A DNA stretch of 36,354 nt, from the NCBI GenBank assembly GCA_020161215.1, contig JAIUOM010000032.1:1-36354 (forward strand), read 5' to 3'. How positions within the stretch are numbered: the stretch's first letter is position 1; each line of letters starts with the position of its first letter. Position numbers and translations under genes: made by a program. The stretch is from Pseudomonadota bacterium. GTDB lineage: Bacteria; Pseudomonadota; Gammaproteobacteria; Burkholderiales; Burkholderiaceae_C. The notes beneath the pieces were generated by a model. The model saw nothing but the letters and a program-made list of their open reading frames with translations, searched no databases and was not told the origin of the DNA. Positions 1 to 8,800 of the stretch are shown here, piece by piece.

Positions 1-1381
1 ACACACAGATAGCCAGGAAGCCCCAGGCCACGCTGTTGAAGCCCTTGGCGATGTTCTCGGCGCCCAGGCTCGGGCCGATGGTGCGCTCCTCGATGATCTC
101 CATCGGCGCGGCCAGCGAGCCGGCGCGCAGCAGCAAGGCCAGGTCGTTGGCTTCCACCACCGACATGGCGCCCGAGATTTGGAAGCGGTTGCCCAGCTCG
201 GCCTGGATCACCGGCGCCGTCAGCACCTCGCCCTTGCCCTTCTCGAACAACACGATGGCCATGCGCTTTTTCATGTTCTCGCGGCTGATGTCGCGCATGA
301 TGCGGCCGCCCTTGGCGTCCACGGTCAGGTCCACCTTGGGCTGCTGGGTCTGTGAATCGAAGCCGGGCTGGGCGTCGGTCAGGCTTTCGCCGGTCAGGAT
401 GACCTGGCGCTTGACGATCACGGCGCGGCCGTCGCGCTCAAGAAACTTCTCGGAGCCGAAGGGCACCGGGCCGGTGCCGGTCTCGGCGGCGCGACCCTCG
501 GCGCTTTCGTCCACCAGGCGCATCTCCAGCGTGGCCGTGCGGCCCAGGATGTCCTTGGCCTTGGCCGTGTCCTGCACGCCCGGCAACTGCACCACCACGC
601 GGTCCAGGCCCTGCTGCTGAATCACCGGCTCGGCCACGCCCAGCTCGTTCACGCGGTTGTGCAAGGTGGTGATGTTCTGCTTGACGGCGTCGGTCTGCAC
701 TTTCTGCAAGGCCTGCGGCTTGAAGCTGGCCACCAGGCGCGGCTCGCCGCCGGTGGGCTCGGCCACCTCCAGGTCGGGCTGGGTGTCGGTCAGCACGCGG
801 CGCGCGGCCTCCAGGGTGGCGGCGTCGCGCGCACGCACCTCGATCGAGTTGCCCTCGCGCGTGATGCCGCCGTGGCGCACGTCTTTTTCGCGCAACGACA
901 CGCGGATGTCGCTGGCCAGCGTGTCCAGGCGCTTGGTGATGGCAGCGCGCATGTCCACCTGCAGCATGAAGTGCACGCCCCCGCGCAGGTCCAGCCCCAG
1001 GTACATCGGCTTGGCGTGCAGCGCGGTCAGCCAGGTCGGCGAGCGCGACACCAGGTTCAGCGCCACGATGTAGGCCGCGTCGCCCGGAGTGGGATTGAGC
1101 GCGTGCTCGATGGCGTCCTTGGCCTTGAGCTGCGTGTCGGTGGAGTCAAAGCGCGCCCGCACCGAGCCGCCTTCCAGCGCCAGCTGGCTGGACACCAGGT
1201 TGGCGCCCTTGAGCGCCTGCTCGACCCGCGCCAGCGTGCCGTCGTCCACCTTGGTGGTCACCTTGCCGGCCGACACCTGCACCGCCGGCGCCTCGCCGAA
1301 CAGGTTGGGCAGGGTGTAGATCACCGCCACCAGCAGGGTGATGGCGATGACGATGTATTTCCAGATCGGGTATCGGTTCAT
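1..1381 (-). CDS. secD: Protein translocase subunit SecD (5' part; 3' end outside window)
   Basis: SecD works with SecF and YajC at the SecYEG channel and uses the proton-motive force to help secreted proteins leave the translocon. The minus-strand reading from the ATG at 1381-1379 starts MNRYPIWKYIVIAITLLVAV, one N-terminal membrane helix. The periplasmic P1 region follows, with the family signature YLGLDLRGGVHFMLQVD, later VVQLPGVQDTAKAKDILG, and then the start of the C-terminal membrane domain. The frame stays open to base 1, so about 460 codons are present and the rest, including most of the C-terminal helices, is missing. It lies 94 nt downstream of yajC, the usual yajC-secD-secF order. 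Function is known for the family; identity is clear from the motifs. Confidence 0.96.
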   Translation of the reverse strand, partial: MNRYPIWKYIVIAITLLVAVIYTLPNLFGEAPAVQVSAGKVTTKVDDGTLARVEQALKGANLVSSQLALEGGSVRARFDSTDTQLKAKDAIEHALNPTPGDAAYIVALNLVSRSPTWLTALHAKPMYLGLDLRGGVHFMLQVDMRAAITKRLDTLASDIRVSLREKDVRHGGITREGNSIEVRARDAATLEAARRVLTDTQPDLEVAEPTGGEPRLVASFKPQALQKVQTDAVKQNITTLHNRVNELGVAEPVIQQQGLDRVVVQLPGVQDTAKAKDILGRTATLEMRLVDESAEGRAAETGTGPVPFGSEKFLERDGRAVIVKRQVILTGESLTDAQPGFDSQTQQPKVDLTVDAKGGRIMRDISRENMKKRMAIVLFEKGKGEVLTAPVIQAELGNRFQISGAMSVVEANDLALLLRAGSLAAPMEIIEERTIGPSLGAENIAKGFNSVAWGFLAICV

Positions 1382-1475
1382 GGCAAGTTGGGCAGTCGGG
1401 TGGCGGCGGGGGCGCCACAGCAAGCGGGACAGACGGGGCGCCCAGGCTGGCGCGCCCGCTGTGCGATTCGCCGCC

Positions 1476-1808
1476 TTACTTCAGGGTTCCCTTGGGCAAC
1501 ACCTGGACCACGGCGCTGCGCTGCATCTGCACCTCGACGCCGTTGGCGATCTGCAGGCCGATGTTGCCCTCGCCGATCGAGGTGACCTTGCCGATCAGCC
1601 CACCGGCGGTGGTGACCTCGTCGCCCTTGGCCAGGGCGTCGATCATGGCGCGGTGCTCTTTCTGCTTCTTCATCTGCGGCCGGATCATGATGAAATACAG
1701 CACCACGAACATCAGCACCAGCGGCAGCATGCTCATGAGCGAGGAGCCCATGTCACCGCCAGAAGCGGCGGCGGGGGCGGTCTGGGCAAAAGCGTTGGAG
1801 ATGAACAC
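1476..1808 (-). CDS. yajC: Preprotein translocase subunit YajC
   Basis: YajC is a small single-pass inner-membrane protein that associates with SecDF. The 110-residue product has one hydrophobic helix (about residues 28-45, LPLVLMFVVLYFIMIRPQ). The family's IRPQMKKQKEH stretch follows, then a small cytoplasmic domain with GDEVTTAGGLIGKV. Length and layout are normal for YajC. The start codon is GTG (1808-1806), supported by an AGGAG sequence about 8 nt upstream on the minus strand. It precedes secD in the same direction and is probably the first gene of that operon in this window. Confidence 0.96.
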   Translation of the reverse strand: MFISNAFAQTAPAAASGGDMGSSLMSMLPLVLMFVVLYFIMIRPQMKKQKEHRAMIDALAKGDEVTTAGGLIGKVTSIGEGNIGLQIANGVEVQMQRSAVVQVLPKGTLK

Positions 1809-1967
1809 CAGCGGAACTCCTGAAAACGAGGGGGAACGGAAGGCGCGCCACGGCTCGGGCGCACAGGGCCGCGCGGACGTTGCCGCCCACGCAAGGTAAC
1901 CGTATATTGTAAGTGGCGCCCCTTATTAGGGTTTATGAAGTTTCCGCGCCATTCCAGGAGAGCCTTC

Positions 1968-2639
1968 TTGAGCCAGCATTCCCACCCGCCAAGCGCCCCG
2001 GCGCAGGGGCACGACCACGAGCACAGCACCCTGGGCGAGATGGACCTGCGCGTGCGCGCCCTGGAAACCCTGCTCACCGCCAAGGGCTACCTCGACCCAG
2101 CCGCGCTCGACCGCATCATCGAGACCTACGAAACCCAGGTCGGCCCGCACAATGGCGCCCGCGTCGTCGCCAAGGCCTGGACCGAGCCGGCCTACGCCGA
2201 CTGGCTGCGCCGCGACGCCACCGCCGCCATCGCCTCGCTGGGCTACGCCGGCCGCCAGGGCGAACACCTGGTGGCCGTCGAGAACACCCCCGGGCAGCAC
2301 AACCTGGTGGTCTGCACCCTGTGCAGCTGCTACCCCTGGCCGGTGCTGGGCCTGCCGCCGGTCTGGTACAAAAGCGCGCCCTACCGCGCCAAGGCCGTCA
2401 TCGACCCGCGCGGCGTGCTGGCCGACTTTGGCGTCCGCCTGCCGGCCGACACCGCCATCCGCGTCTGGGATTCGACGGCCGAGATCCGCTACCTGGTCAT
2501 TCCCCTGCGCCCGCCGGGCACCGAGGGCTTGAGCCAGGACGCGCTGGCCGCCCTGGTCACCCGAGATGCCATGATCGGCACCGGTTTGGCCCTGGAACCC
2601 CCCGCCCAAGCAGCTGATCCCTCAGGAGTCGCGCCATGA
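1968..2639 (+). CDS. nthA: Nitrile hydratase alpha subunit, cobalt type
   Basis: The alpha subunit carries the metal centre that hydrates nitriles to amides in the cytoplasm. The metal-binding claw is visible as VCTLCSC (Cys116, Cys119, Ser120, Cys121 with this start). Threonine in CTLCSC is the mark of the Co(III) class; iron enzymes have serine there. Other family stretches are GARVVAKAW and the C-terminal RDAMIG. I chose TTG at 1968 because CCAGGAGAG ends 5 nt before it; it gives a His-rich N-terminus SQHSHPP typical of the family. An in-frame ATG at 1935 would add 11 residues and has only a weak AGGG upstream. The gene overlaps the beta gene by 4 nt. No amidase gene is adjacent. Confidence 0.93.
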   Translation: MSQHSHPPSAPAQGHDHEHSTLGEMDLRVRALETLLTAKGYLDPAALDRIIETYETQVGPHNGARVVAKAWTEPAYADWLRRDATAAIASLGYAGRQGEHLVAVENTPGQHNLVVCTLCSCYPWPVLGLPPVWYKSAPYRAKAVIDPRGVLADFGVRLPADTAIRVWDSTAEIRYLVIPLRPPGTEGLSQDALAALVTRDAMIGTGLALEPPAQAADPSGVAP

Positions 2640-3304
2640 ACGGCGTGCACGATATGGGTGGCCTGCAGGGCTTTGGCCCGGTGCGGCCCGAGCCGAACGA
2701 GACCCTCTTTCACGCCGACTGGGAAAAACGCGCCCTGGCCGTCACCCTGGCCATGGGCGCCAGCGGGCAGTGGAACCTGGACCTCTCGCGCGCCGCCCGC
2801 GAATCCCTGCCGCCCGCGCAGTACCTCGGCAGCAGCTACTACGGCATCTGGATCAGCGCGCTGGAAAAACTGCTGCTCGAACGCGGCCTGGTCAGCGAGG
2901 CCGAACTGGCCGGCCGCACCCCGCCCCAGCCCGGCCCCAGCCTGCGCGTGCTGCAGGGGCCCCAGGTCGATGGCGCCCTGGCCCGCGGCGCCTCCACCCA
3001 GCGCCCGGCCGCCAGCCCGGCCCGCTTTGCCACCGGGCAGCGCGTGCGCGCGCGCAACCTGCACCCGGCCGGCCACACCCGCCTGCCGCGCTACGTGCGC
3101 GGGCACCTGGGCACCGTCACGCTGGTGCACGGCGCCCACGTCTACCCCGATCGCCACGCCGCCCACACGCTGCCGCCCTTTGACGAAGCGCCGCAGTGGC
3201 TGTACACCGTCGTCTTCGACGGCCGTGAGCTGTGGGGCGAGGCCGCCGAAGCCGGCCTGCAGGTCAGCGTGGACGCCTGGGAACCCTATCTGGAGCCCGC
3301 ATGA
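2636..3304 (+). CDS. nthB: Nitrile hydratase beta subunit
   Basis: The beta subunit pairs with the alpha subunit to build the active heterodimer and shapes the substrate channel. The 222-residue product opens with the family signature [16 protein letters not shown] and contains [15 protein letters not shown] and [20 protein letters not shown]. It ends in the small barrel domain with [21 protein letters not shown]. The length is normal. Its ATG overlaps the alpha stop (ATGA-type), and its own stop overlaps the start of the accessory gene by 4 nt, so the three genes are tightly translationally coupled. The gene order alpha-beta-accessory is the one known for cobalt-type nitrile hydratases. Confidence 0.95.
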   Translation: MNGVHDMGGLQGFGPVRPEPNETLFHADWEKRALAVTLAMGASGQWNLDLSRAARESLPPAQYLGSSYYGIWISALEKLLLERGLVSEAELAGRTPPQPGPSLRVLQGPQVDGALARGASTQRPAASPARFATGQRVRARNLHPAGHTRLPRYVRGHLGTVTLVHGAHVYPDRHAAHTLPPFDEAPQWLYTVVFDGRELWGEAAEAGLQVSVDAWEPYLEPA

Positions 3305-3708
3305 GCACCTCTTTCAGCGCCACCCTGGCCGACATCGCCCAGGCCTGCGGCAACGGCCTGCCCCTGCCGCCCGCCGCCGGCCCCGACACCGTGTTCGCCG
3401 AACCCTGGCAGGCCCACGCCTTCGCCATCACCGTGCAGCTGCACGCGCGTGGCCTGTTCAGCTGGCCGGACTGGGCGCAGGCGCTGAGCGACGAATTGAA
3501 AGCCGCCCAAGCCCGTGGCGAGCCCGACGACGGCACGCGCTACTACGACCACTGGCTGAACGCCCTGGAACAGCTGATCGTCGCCCGCGGCGCCGGCACC
3601 GCGGCGCAGATTCATGCGCTGGAACACGCCTGGGCGGACGCGGCGGCACGCACCCCGCACGGGGAGCCGATTGTGTTGGCGGAGGTCGATTCGCTACTTA
3701 TTTCGTAG
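3301..3708 (+). CDS. Nitrile hydratase accessory protein (activator, P14K-like)
   Basis: This 135-residue protein resembles the N-terminal half of nitrile hydratase beta subunits: EPWQAHAFAITVQLHARGLF matches the [13 protein letters not shown] region of beta, and YYDHWLNALEQLIVARG matches [17 protein letters not shown]. Such proteins act as metallochaperones or self-subunit-swapping partners that load cobalt into alpha. The ATG at 3301 overlaps the beta stop. The stop codon (3706-3708) lies inside a 17-bp palindromic repeat, so the last residues (SLLIS) are encoded by repeat sequence. A diverged second copy of the last 57 codons lies at 5637-5808 beyond the mobile-element region. Family identity is clear; the exact chaperone mechanism is inferred. 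Confidence 0.9.
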   Translation: MSTSFSATLADIAQACGNGLPLPPAAGPDTVFAEPWQAHAFAITVQLHARGLFSWPDWAQALSDELKAAQARGEPDDGTRYYDHWLNALEQLIVARGAGTAAQIHALEHAWADAAARTPHGEPIVLAEVDSLLIS

Positions 3709-3709
3709 C
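3693..3709. repeat. 17-bp palindrome, copy 1 (nitrile hydratase accessory stop)
   Basis: GCTAC-TTATTTC-GTAGC, with 5-bp arms and a 7-nt AT-rich loop. It contains the stop codon of the accessory gene at 3706-3708. Confidence 0.8.
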
Positions 3710-3849
3710 TGCTTTGGAAGTGTTGGCGCCGGCATGTGGCCGAAATGACCTGGATGTGCCTCATCCAAGCTCACGGGGCATGAAGTCTTGAGCCGGTTTG
3801 CCGCGGTCTTCGCCCGAAGTGCGCCGCAGATCGCGACCTGACATCGCGA

Positions 3850-4065
3850 TCAACGACGCGGCGCTGCCCCCGAGCCTTGTGCGGAGAGCAAGAAAATGGT
3901 GCTCCGACCCCGGTTTTTCAACCGCGCGACCCGCTGCTGCATCTCCGGCGGCAACGACTCCCAACTCGGTACCTGGCGCGGCGACTGGAACAGCGGCACC
4001 GGCAGCGTCTCGCCGGCGCGTGTTCGATGGATCCAGACCTCTTGATCGAACCATGGATGCCACGG
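3850..4065 (-). pseudogene. Remnant of a small mobile-element-associated protein (DUF5372-like, tentative)
   Basis: Read on the minus strand this part gives VRYPWHPWFDQEVWIHRTRAG, then PSWESLPPEMQQRVARLKN, and stops at 3850. The HPWHPWF..EV opening resembles DUF5372 proteins found beside transposases and recombinases, and the LPPE...RVARL part resembles other small IS-linked proteins. No start codon with a ribosome site is visible, because the upstream side runs straight into the 53-bp repeat and an IS3 tail. It is probably a broken gene. The family assignment is from memory of the motif and is uncertain. Confidence 0.35.
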
Positions 4066-4117
4066 GTAGCGCACGACCCTCGACTCGTTACTATGGGTGT
4101 TGCGTTGATGGCTTGTA
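4065..4117 (+). repeat. 53-bp inverted repeat, left arm
   Basis: It matches the reverse complement of 5589-5641 at every one of 53 positions; the next base (4118 versus 5588) differs. Its inner end codes for VDGLY of an IS3 transposase tail; its outer end runs into the minus-strand remnant at 3850-4065. Confidence 0.92.
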
Positions 4118-4259
4118 CAACCACTCGCGGCTACATTCGGCACTGGGTTACCTCAGCCCGATGCAGTTCGAACAACGCTGGTTGGCGGCGCAGCGCAAAT
4201 CTGCCGCTCGAGATCGGGCTATGCACTCCGGTTTTCAGGGGCAACCTCAGCGTTATTGA
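4104..4259 (+). pseudogene. IS3-family transposase, C-terminal fragment (left)
   Basis: The reading VDGLYNHSRLHSALGYLSP followed by MQFEQRWLAAQ is the C-terminus of the DDE integrase of IS3-family OrfB, whose usual form is YN..R.H..LGY.SP..FE. Only the last 52 codons or so are left; the catalytic D,D,E residues are gone. The fragment ends at the TGA at 4257-4259, 23 nt before the hydrolase start. Its first residues are encoded by the 53-bp inverted repeat. It differs in sequence from the tail at 5486-5602, so the two come from different IS3 elements. Confidence 0.8.
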
Positions 4260-4282
4260 GGAAACGTACAAGGAGATGTTCA

Positions 4283-5149
4283 ATGCGAAGAAGCAAAGTC
4301 TCGACGGGGCGGCGCAAGTTCCACCGCTGTTGCACTTTCGTGCTTAGAATTTTTGCAGTAATGATCCTGGCGACGTCTTTGCAAGCTGCGGACGAAACCA
4401 CGAACAAGGCCTCAGCACCGAGCGCATCAATGTACCGGAGCATCGCGGGTCGCGATCTACGGATCTTTCACTTTCCGCCTGCGGATTCTCCGGGTACTGC
4501 ACGCCCCGCGGTCCTTCTGGTGCAAGGCGGCGCATGGACACGTGGTAGCCCCGAGCAGCTTTACCGATCAGCGCGCTATTTTTCGGAAGCTGGCTTTGTC
4601 GCCACGGTTCTTGAGTACAGGCTAGCGGATGTAACGAACTCGCCGGTTGAATCGTTCTCTGACGTGTGCCATGCCCTCGCCTATATGAGAACCAATGCCG
4701 ACACGCTTGGTCTAGCGCCATCGCGGATTGCACTTTGGGGAATCTCATCGAGCGGCCAACTGACGGCGGCGACGGCGACGGTTGGTTGCGATTCTGCCGA
4801 CGGCAGCTCTGGCAACGGCGGCCCCGATGCGCTACTGCTTGTCTCGCCAGTGGTAGACGCTCTCTCGGACGGGCTGTTTCGTGACCTGATGAAAGGGCAC
4901 GGGAAGCCTTCCGCCTTCTCGCCAACACACACTTTGAAGAAACGCATTGTTCCCACATTCATCATGCAGGGCAACGCAGATCGAACCACTCCTATCGAGC
5001 GTAGCAAGGTGTTCTGCGATAGAGCACGCAACCTCGGGGGCAAGTGCGAGCTCGTAGCCTTGGACGGGCAAGGGCATGTGCTTGACAGGGTCGTCCGAGA
5101 TGAGGTGTTGGCCCGTCAGGCAGCCTTCCTTAGGGATCTTTGGCATTGA
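4283..5149 (+). CDS. Secreted alpha/beta-hydrolase (BD-FAE-like esterase)
   Basis: The product has 288 residues. It has a basic N-terminus and a hydrophobic segment ending ILATSLQAAD, which reads as a Sec signal peptide. The fold follows: an oxyanion strand VQGGAW (usual form HGGGW), a nucleophile region LWGISSSGQL with serine in the place of GxSAGG, an acid GNADRTTP and the catalytic histidine GQGHVL. This layout suits a carboxylesterase or lipase of the BD-FAE group; the substrate is unknown. The second glycine of the nucleophile elbow is serine, which is unusual. AAGGAG lies 7 nt before the ATG at 4283. A TTG at 4256 would overlap the transposase tail. The gene sits alone between inward-facing IS3 tails and is less GC-rich than its neighbours, so I infer it is acquired cargo. 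Confidence 0.82.
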   Translation: MRRSKVSTGRRKFHRCCTFVLRIFAVMILATSLQAADETTNKASAPSASMYRSIAGRDLRIFHFPPADSPGTARPAVLLVQGGAWTRGSPEQLYRSARYFSEAGFVATVLEYRLADVTNSPVESFSDVCHALAYMRTNADTLGLAPSRIALWGISSSGQLTAATATVGCDSADGSSGNGGPDALLLVSPVVDALSDGLFRDLMKGHGKPSAFSPTHTLKKRIVPTFIMQGNADRTTPIERSKVFCDRARNLGGKCELVALDGQGHVLDRVVRDEVLARQAAFLRDLWH

Positions 5150-5446
5150 CGAATTATCGCCAGGGACAAAGCTCATGCCCCCTTGAAGCGAGGCTGGCTC
5201 GGCATTTGGCCTGTAGAGCTTCGGGTGAAACAGCGCCGAGCGATCATTGCGCCTGACGAAGCCTTTTCCGGGGGGGGGGTGCTGTCCTATAGCACGCAGG
5301 CATTCGGGATCCGTGTTGCAGCCATGGATGCCTATGACCATGCGATCGAATTTGTCGATGTGGTGTCACGAGTCGTCGTAATCGGGCCACCTTAAGTAAG
5401 CACATACCGGCCAGTTGGCGCTTTGTCGAAGGGCATCTCGAAGGAC
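5150..5446. other. Non-coding stretch with a G10 tract
   Basis: No gene is recognised here. Both strands hold only short open frames without ribosome sites. The notable feature is a run of ten G at 5270-5279. The stretch ends where an IS3-type terminus (TGA at 5447) begins. Confidence 0.6.
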
Positions 5447-5602
5447 TGAGGTGCCCATCGAACTTCGCCTTCCAACAGGCCTTTCTCATGCCGCCTTGGA
5501 TTGTTGATCGACATGCTTGCTCGCCCAGTCCTCGAGGAACCGAATCGGCGAGCTGTAGCCCAGCGTGGAGTGGCGGCGACTCCGGTTATACAAGCCATCA
5601 AC
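5447..5602 (-). pseudogene. IS3-family transposase C-terminal fragment with right IS end
   Basis: On the minus strand 5602-5486 reads VDGLYNRSRRHSTLGY, then SSPIRFLEDWASKHVDQQ, and stops (TGA at 5488-5486). This is the C-terminus of an IS3-family OrfB transposase. The following 39 nt to 5447 look like the right terminus, ending in GGGCACCTCA; IS3-family ends terminate in TCA. The catalytic core is missing. The start side is cut at the 53-bp inverted repeat, exactly where the left fragment is cut. Orientation is opposite to the left fragment, so both point toward the hydrolase gene. Confidence 0.78.
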
Positions 5603-5641
5603 GCAACACCCATAGTAACGAGTCGAGGGTCGTGCGCTACC
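5589..5641 (-). repeat. 53-bp inverted repeat, right arm
   Basis: Perfect reverse complement of 4065-4117. Its outer end joins the duplicated nitrile hydratase accessory sequence at the shared heptamer GCGCTAC (5634-5640; also 3537-3543 in the intact gene). Confidence 0.92.
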
Positions 5642-5808
5642 ACTACACCCACTGGCTCAACGCGCTGGAAAAACTGATCGTCGCCCGCGGCGCCGGAACC
5701 GCCGAGCAGATCCACGCGCTCGAACATGCGTGGGCCGACGCGGCCGAGCGCACGCCACATGGTGCGCCGATTGCGTTGGGTGACGGCGATTTGCTGCGAA
5801 TTTTGTAG
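5637..5808 (+). pseudogene. 3' fragment of a second nitrile hydratase accessory gene
   Basis: The frame reads HYTHWLNALEKLIVARGAGT, then AEQIHALEHAWADAAERTPHG, ending GDGDLLRIL and TAG. It aligns residue for residue with the last 57 codons of the intact gene at 3301-3708, but with many substitutions, roughly four bases in five identical by eye. It has no start, no ribosome site and no upstream half, so it cannot be a working gene. Its stop codon lies inside a copy of the 17-bp palindrome at the same place as in the intact gene, so both copies descend from a sequence that already carried the repeat. Confidence 0.85.
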
Positions 5809-5809
5809 C
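5793..5809. repeat. 17-bp palindrome, copy 2 (accessory fragment stop)
   Basis: GCTGC-GAATTTT-GTAGC; one arm mismatch. It contains the stop codon TAG at 5806-5808 and is followed by CACTAG..CTAGCG half-repeats that look like an extension of the same repeat family. Confidence 0.65.
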
Positions 5810-5858
5810 TACTAACACTAGATCCACTAGCGCCAGCGCCTCAAAACACCGCTAAAAA

Positions 5859-8800
5859 TCAAGCCACCTGCTGCCCCTGCGGCGCGGCGCCTGGATTGCG
5901 CCACTGGCCCATCAGCTCGGTCCAGCGCGCACGTGCGGCCTTCAGGTTACGCTCCTTGACGTGGCCGTAGCCCTTGATCTGCTCGGGAATGCGCGCGATC
6001 TCGACGGCCTGGGCGTGCTTGTCGCTGCTGAGCAGGCCCAGCACTTCCTCGATGCTGGCGCGGTACTGCTGGATCAGGGCGCGCTCGGTCTGGCGCTCCT
6101 CGGTCTTGCCGAACAGATCCAGCGCGGTGCCGCGCAGGCCTTTCAGCTTGGCCAGCAGACGGAAGTTGCGCAGCATGCTGGGGCCGTACTTCTTCTTGAC
6201 CAGCTCGCCCTTGTCGTTGCGGTCGGCCGTCATGGGCGGCGCCAGGTGGTAGTTGAGGGTGAAATCGCCCTCGAACATACCCTCGATGCGCGCCACAAAG
6301 GCCGGGTCGCTGTGCAGGCGAGCGACTTCGTACTCGTCCTTGTAGGCCATCAGCTTGAACAGGCCGCGTGCCACGGCCTCGCTCAGGCTGGTCTTGCCGC
6401 CCAGCGGGCTTTCGGCCTGCTGCACCTTGGCCACGAAGGCGCGGTACTGCTCGGCGTAGGCGGCGTTCTGGTAGCCGGTGAGAAACTCCACGCGCCGCGC
6501 GATGATCGAGTCCAGCGTTTCGCGCTTCTTGAACTCGATCACCTGCGCGCCGCCGCCCGCGCCGGCCAGGGCTTTTTCGATCCGGCTGAAGTCGTGCGCG
6601 GCCTGGCGGCCCCACTCGAAGGCGGCCTTGTTGTTGTCGACCTGCACGTTGTTCAGCTCCATGGCGCGCAGCAGCGATTCGCGCGCCAGCGGCACCCAAC
6701 CCTTCTGCCAGGCGTAGCCCAGCAGCATCGGGTTGATGTACAGGGTGTCGCCCATCAGGCGGCCGGCCACGGCGTCGGCATCGAACATGCCCAACCCGCC
6801 CACCCCGACGGCGCGCGCGATATCGGACGCGCAGCGCTCGGCCGGGTTCTGCCAGTTGCCATCGCGCACGAAGGCGGCCGTGGGCGTGCCGTGCGAGTTG
6901 AGCGCCACGTGGGTGCGGCCCTCGCGCATGCGCAGCACGGTTTCCTTGTTGGCGGCGACGATGGGGTCGCAGCCGATGATCAGGTCGGCCGAGGCCATGC
7001 CCACGCGCGTGGTGCGGATGTCGTCCTGCGTGGCGCCGATCAGCACGTGGCTCCAGGTGGCGCCGCCTTTTTGCGCCAGGCCCGCCGCGTCCTGCGTGAC
7101 GATGCCCTTGCCTTCCATGTGCGCGGCCATGCCCAGCAGCTGGCCAATGGTGATGACGCCGGTGCCGCCCACGCCGGCCACCACGATGCCCCAGGCGCTG
7201 CCCGGCGCGGGGGCGTGCTGCGTCGGCTCGGGCAAGGGCCCCAGCTCAAACGGCGAAACGCCGGCCTGCGTCTTGGCCTTTTTCTTCAGCTGGCCGCCTT
7301 CCACGGTGATGAAGCTGGGGCAAAAGCCCTTCACGCAGCTGATGTCCTTGTTGCAGGTGCTCTGGTTGATGGTGCGCTTGCGGCCGAACTCGGTCTCCAG
7401 CGGCTCCACCGACAGGCAGTTGCTCTGCACGCTGCAGTCGCCGCAGCCTTCGCACACCAGCTCGTTGATGACCACGCGCACGGCCGGGTCGACCATCTTG
7501 CCGCGCTTGCGGCGGCGGCGCTTTTCGGTGGCGCAGGTCTGGTCGTAGATGATGACGGTGGTGCCCTTGATCTCGCGGAATTCGCGCTGCACGGCGTCCA
7601 GCTTGTCGCGGTGGTGGATGTCGATGCCGTCGGGCAGGCCCTTGGCGCGGGCGCCGTCGTACTTCTCGGGCTCGTCGGTGACGATGGTGATCTTGGCGGC
7701 GCCCTCGGCGCGCATGTTCTGCGCGATCTGCACCACCGACAGGCCTTCGGGCCGCTCGCCGATCTGCTGGCCACCGGTCATGGCCACGGCGTCGTTGTAG
7801 AGGATCTTGTAGGTGATGTTGACGCCGGCCGTGACGGCCTGGCGCACCGCCAGCGAGCCGCTGTGGTAGTAGGTGCCGTCGCCCAGGTTGGCGAACATGT
7901 GCTGGTCGGTGCTGAACGGCTGCTGCCCGACCCAGGGCACGCCCTCGCCGCCCATCTGCGTGAAGCCGACGGTGCTGCGGTCCATCCAGATGGTCATGAA
8001 GTGGCAGCCGATGCCGGCCATGGCACGGCTGCCCTCGGGCACGCGGGTGCTGGTGTTGTGCGGGCAGCCCGAGCAGAACCAGGGCAGGCGATCGGCGCCG
8101 CTGCCGGCCGCTTGCACGGTCTTGAGGGTGCGCTCGGAGGCGTCCAGCACGGCCAATTGGCGGTCCAGGCGCGCCTGCATGTCGCTGTCGATGCCCAGGC
8201 GGGTCAGGCGCTGGGCGATGGCGCGGGCGATCTGTGCCGGTGTCAGGTCGGCCGTGGCCGGCAGCAGCACGTTGGCCGTGGGGTTGGCGCGCGCCCATTC
8301 GCCGCCCGAGAAATCACCCGCCGCGCCTTCGTGGTACTTGCCCAGCACGTTGGGGCGCACGTCGGGGCGCCAGTTGTACAGCTCTTCCTTCAACTGGTAT
8401 TCGATGACCTGGCGTTTTTCTTCCACCACCAGGATCTCGCGCAGGCCGGTGGCGAATTCGCGTGTGATCTGCGCCTCCAGCGGCCACACCACGCCCACCT
8501 TGTGCAGGCGGATGCCAAGCTGCCGGCAGGCCGCCTCGTCCAGGCCCAGATCCAGCAGCGCCTGGCGCGTGTCGTTGAAAGCCTTGCCGCTGGCGATGAT
8601 GCCGAGCCGGTCGTTCGGGCCGGCGATGACGTCGTAGTTGAGCCGGTTGGCGCGCACGTAGGCCAGCGCGGCGTACCACTTGTAGTTGAACAGGCGCTCT
8701 TCCTGCGGCAGCGCGGCGTCGGGCCAGCGGATGTGCAGGCCGCCGGGCGGCATGTCGAAATCGGTCGGCAGCTGGATCTGCACCCGCTCCGGGTCGATCA

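Larger units (their letters stand above)
3709..5636. mobile_element. Scrambled IS3-derived region with cargo
   Basis: This stretch separates the intact nitrile hydratase accessory gene from a diverged copy of its own 3' end. It holds a minus-strand remnant (3850-4065), two different IS3-family transposase tails facing inward, a perfect 53-bp inverted repeat (4065-4117 and 5589-5641), an alpha/beta-hydrolase gene and about 300 bp without a recognised gene. No complete transposase, and no matching pair of IS ends, is present, so it is not an intact element. Base composition and codon use, especially in the hydrolase, are less GC-rich than on either side, in keeping with acquired DNA. Confidence 0.75.

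Noticed and set aside
4065-4117. Integron attC site or phage att site at the 53-bp repeats
   Set aside because: No internal attC-style folded core (RYYYAAC/GTTRRRY) and no integrase gene nearby.
5813-5835. Vector-like polylinker text (CTAGATCCACTAG) near the end of the mobile region
   Set aside because: It lacks the full restriction-site string of any vector I know and reads as an extension of the genomic repeat next to the 17-bp palindrome.
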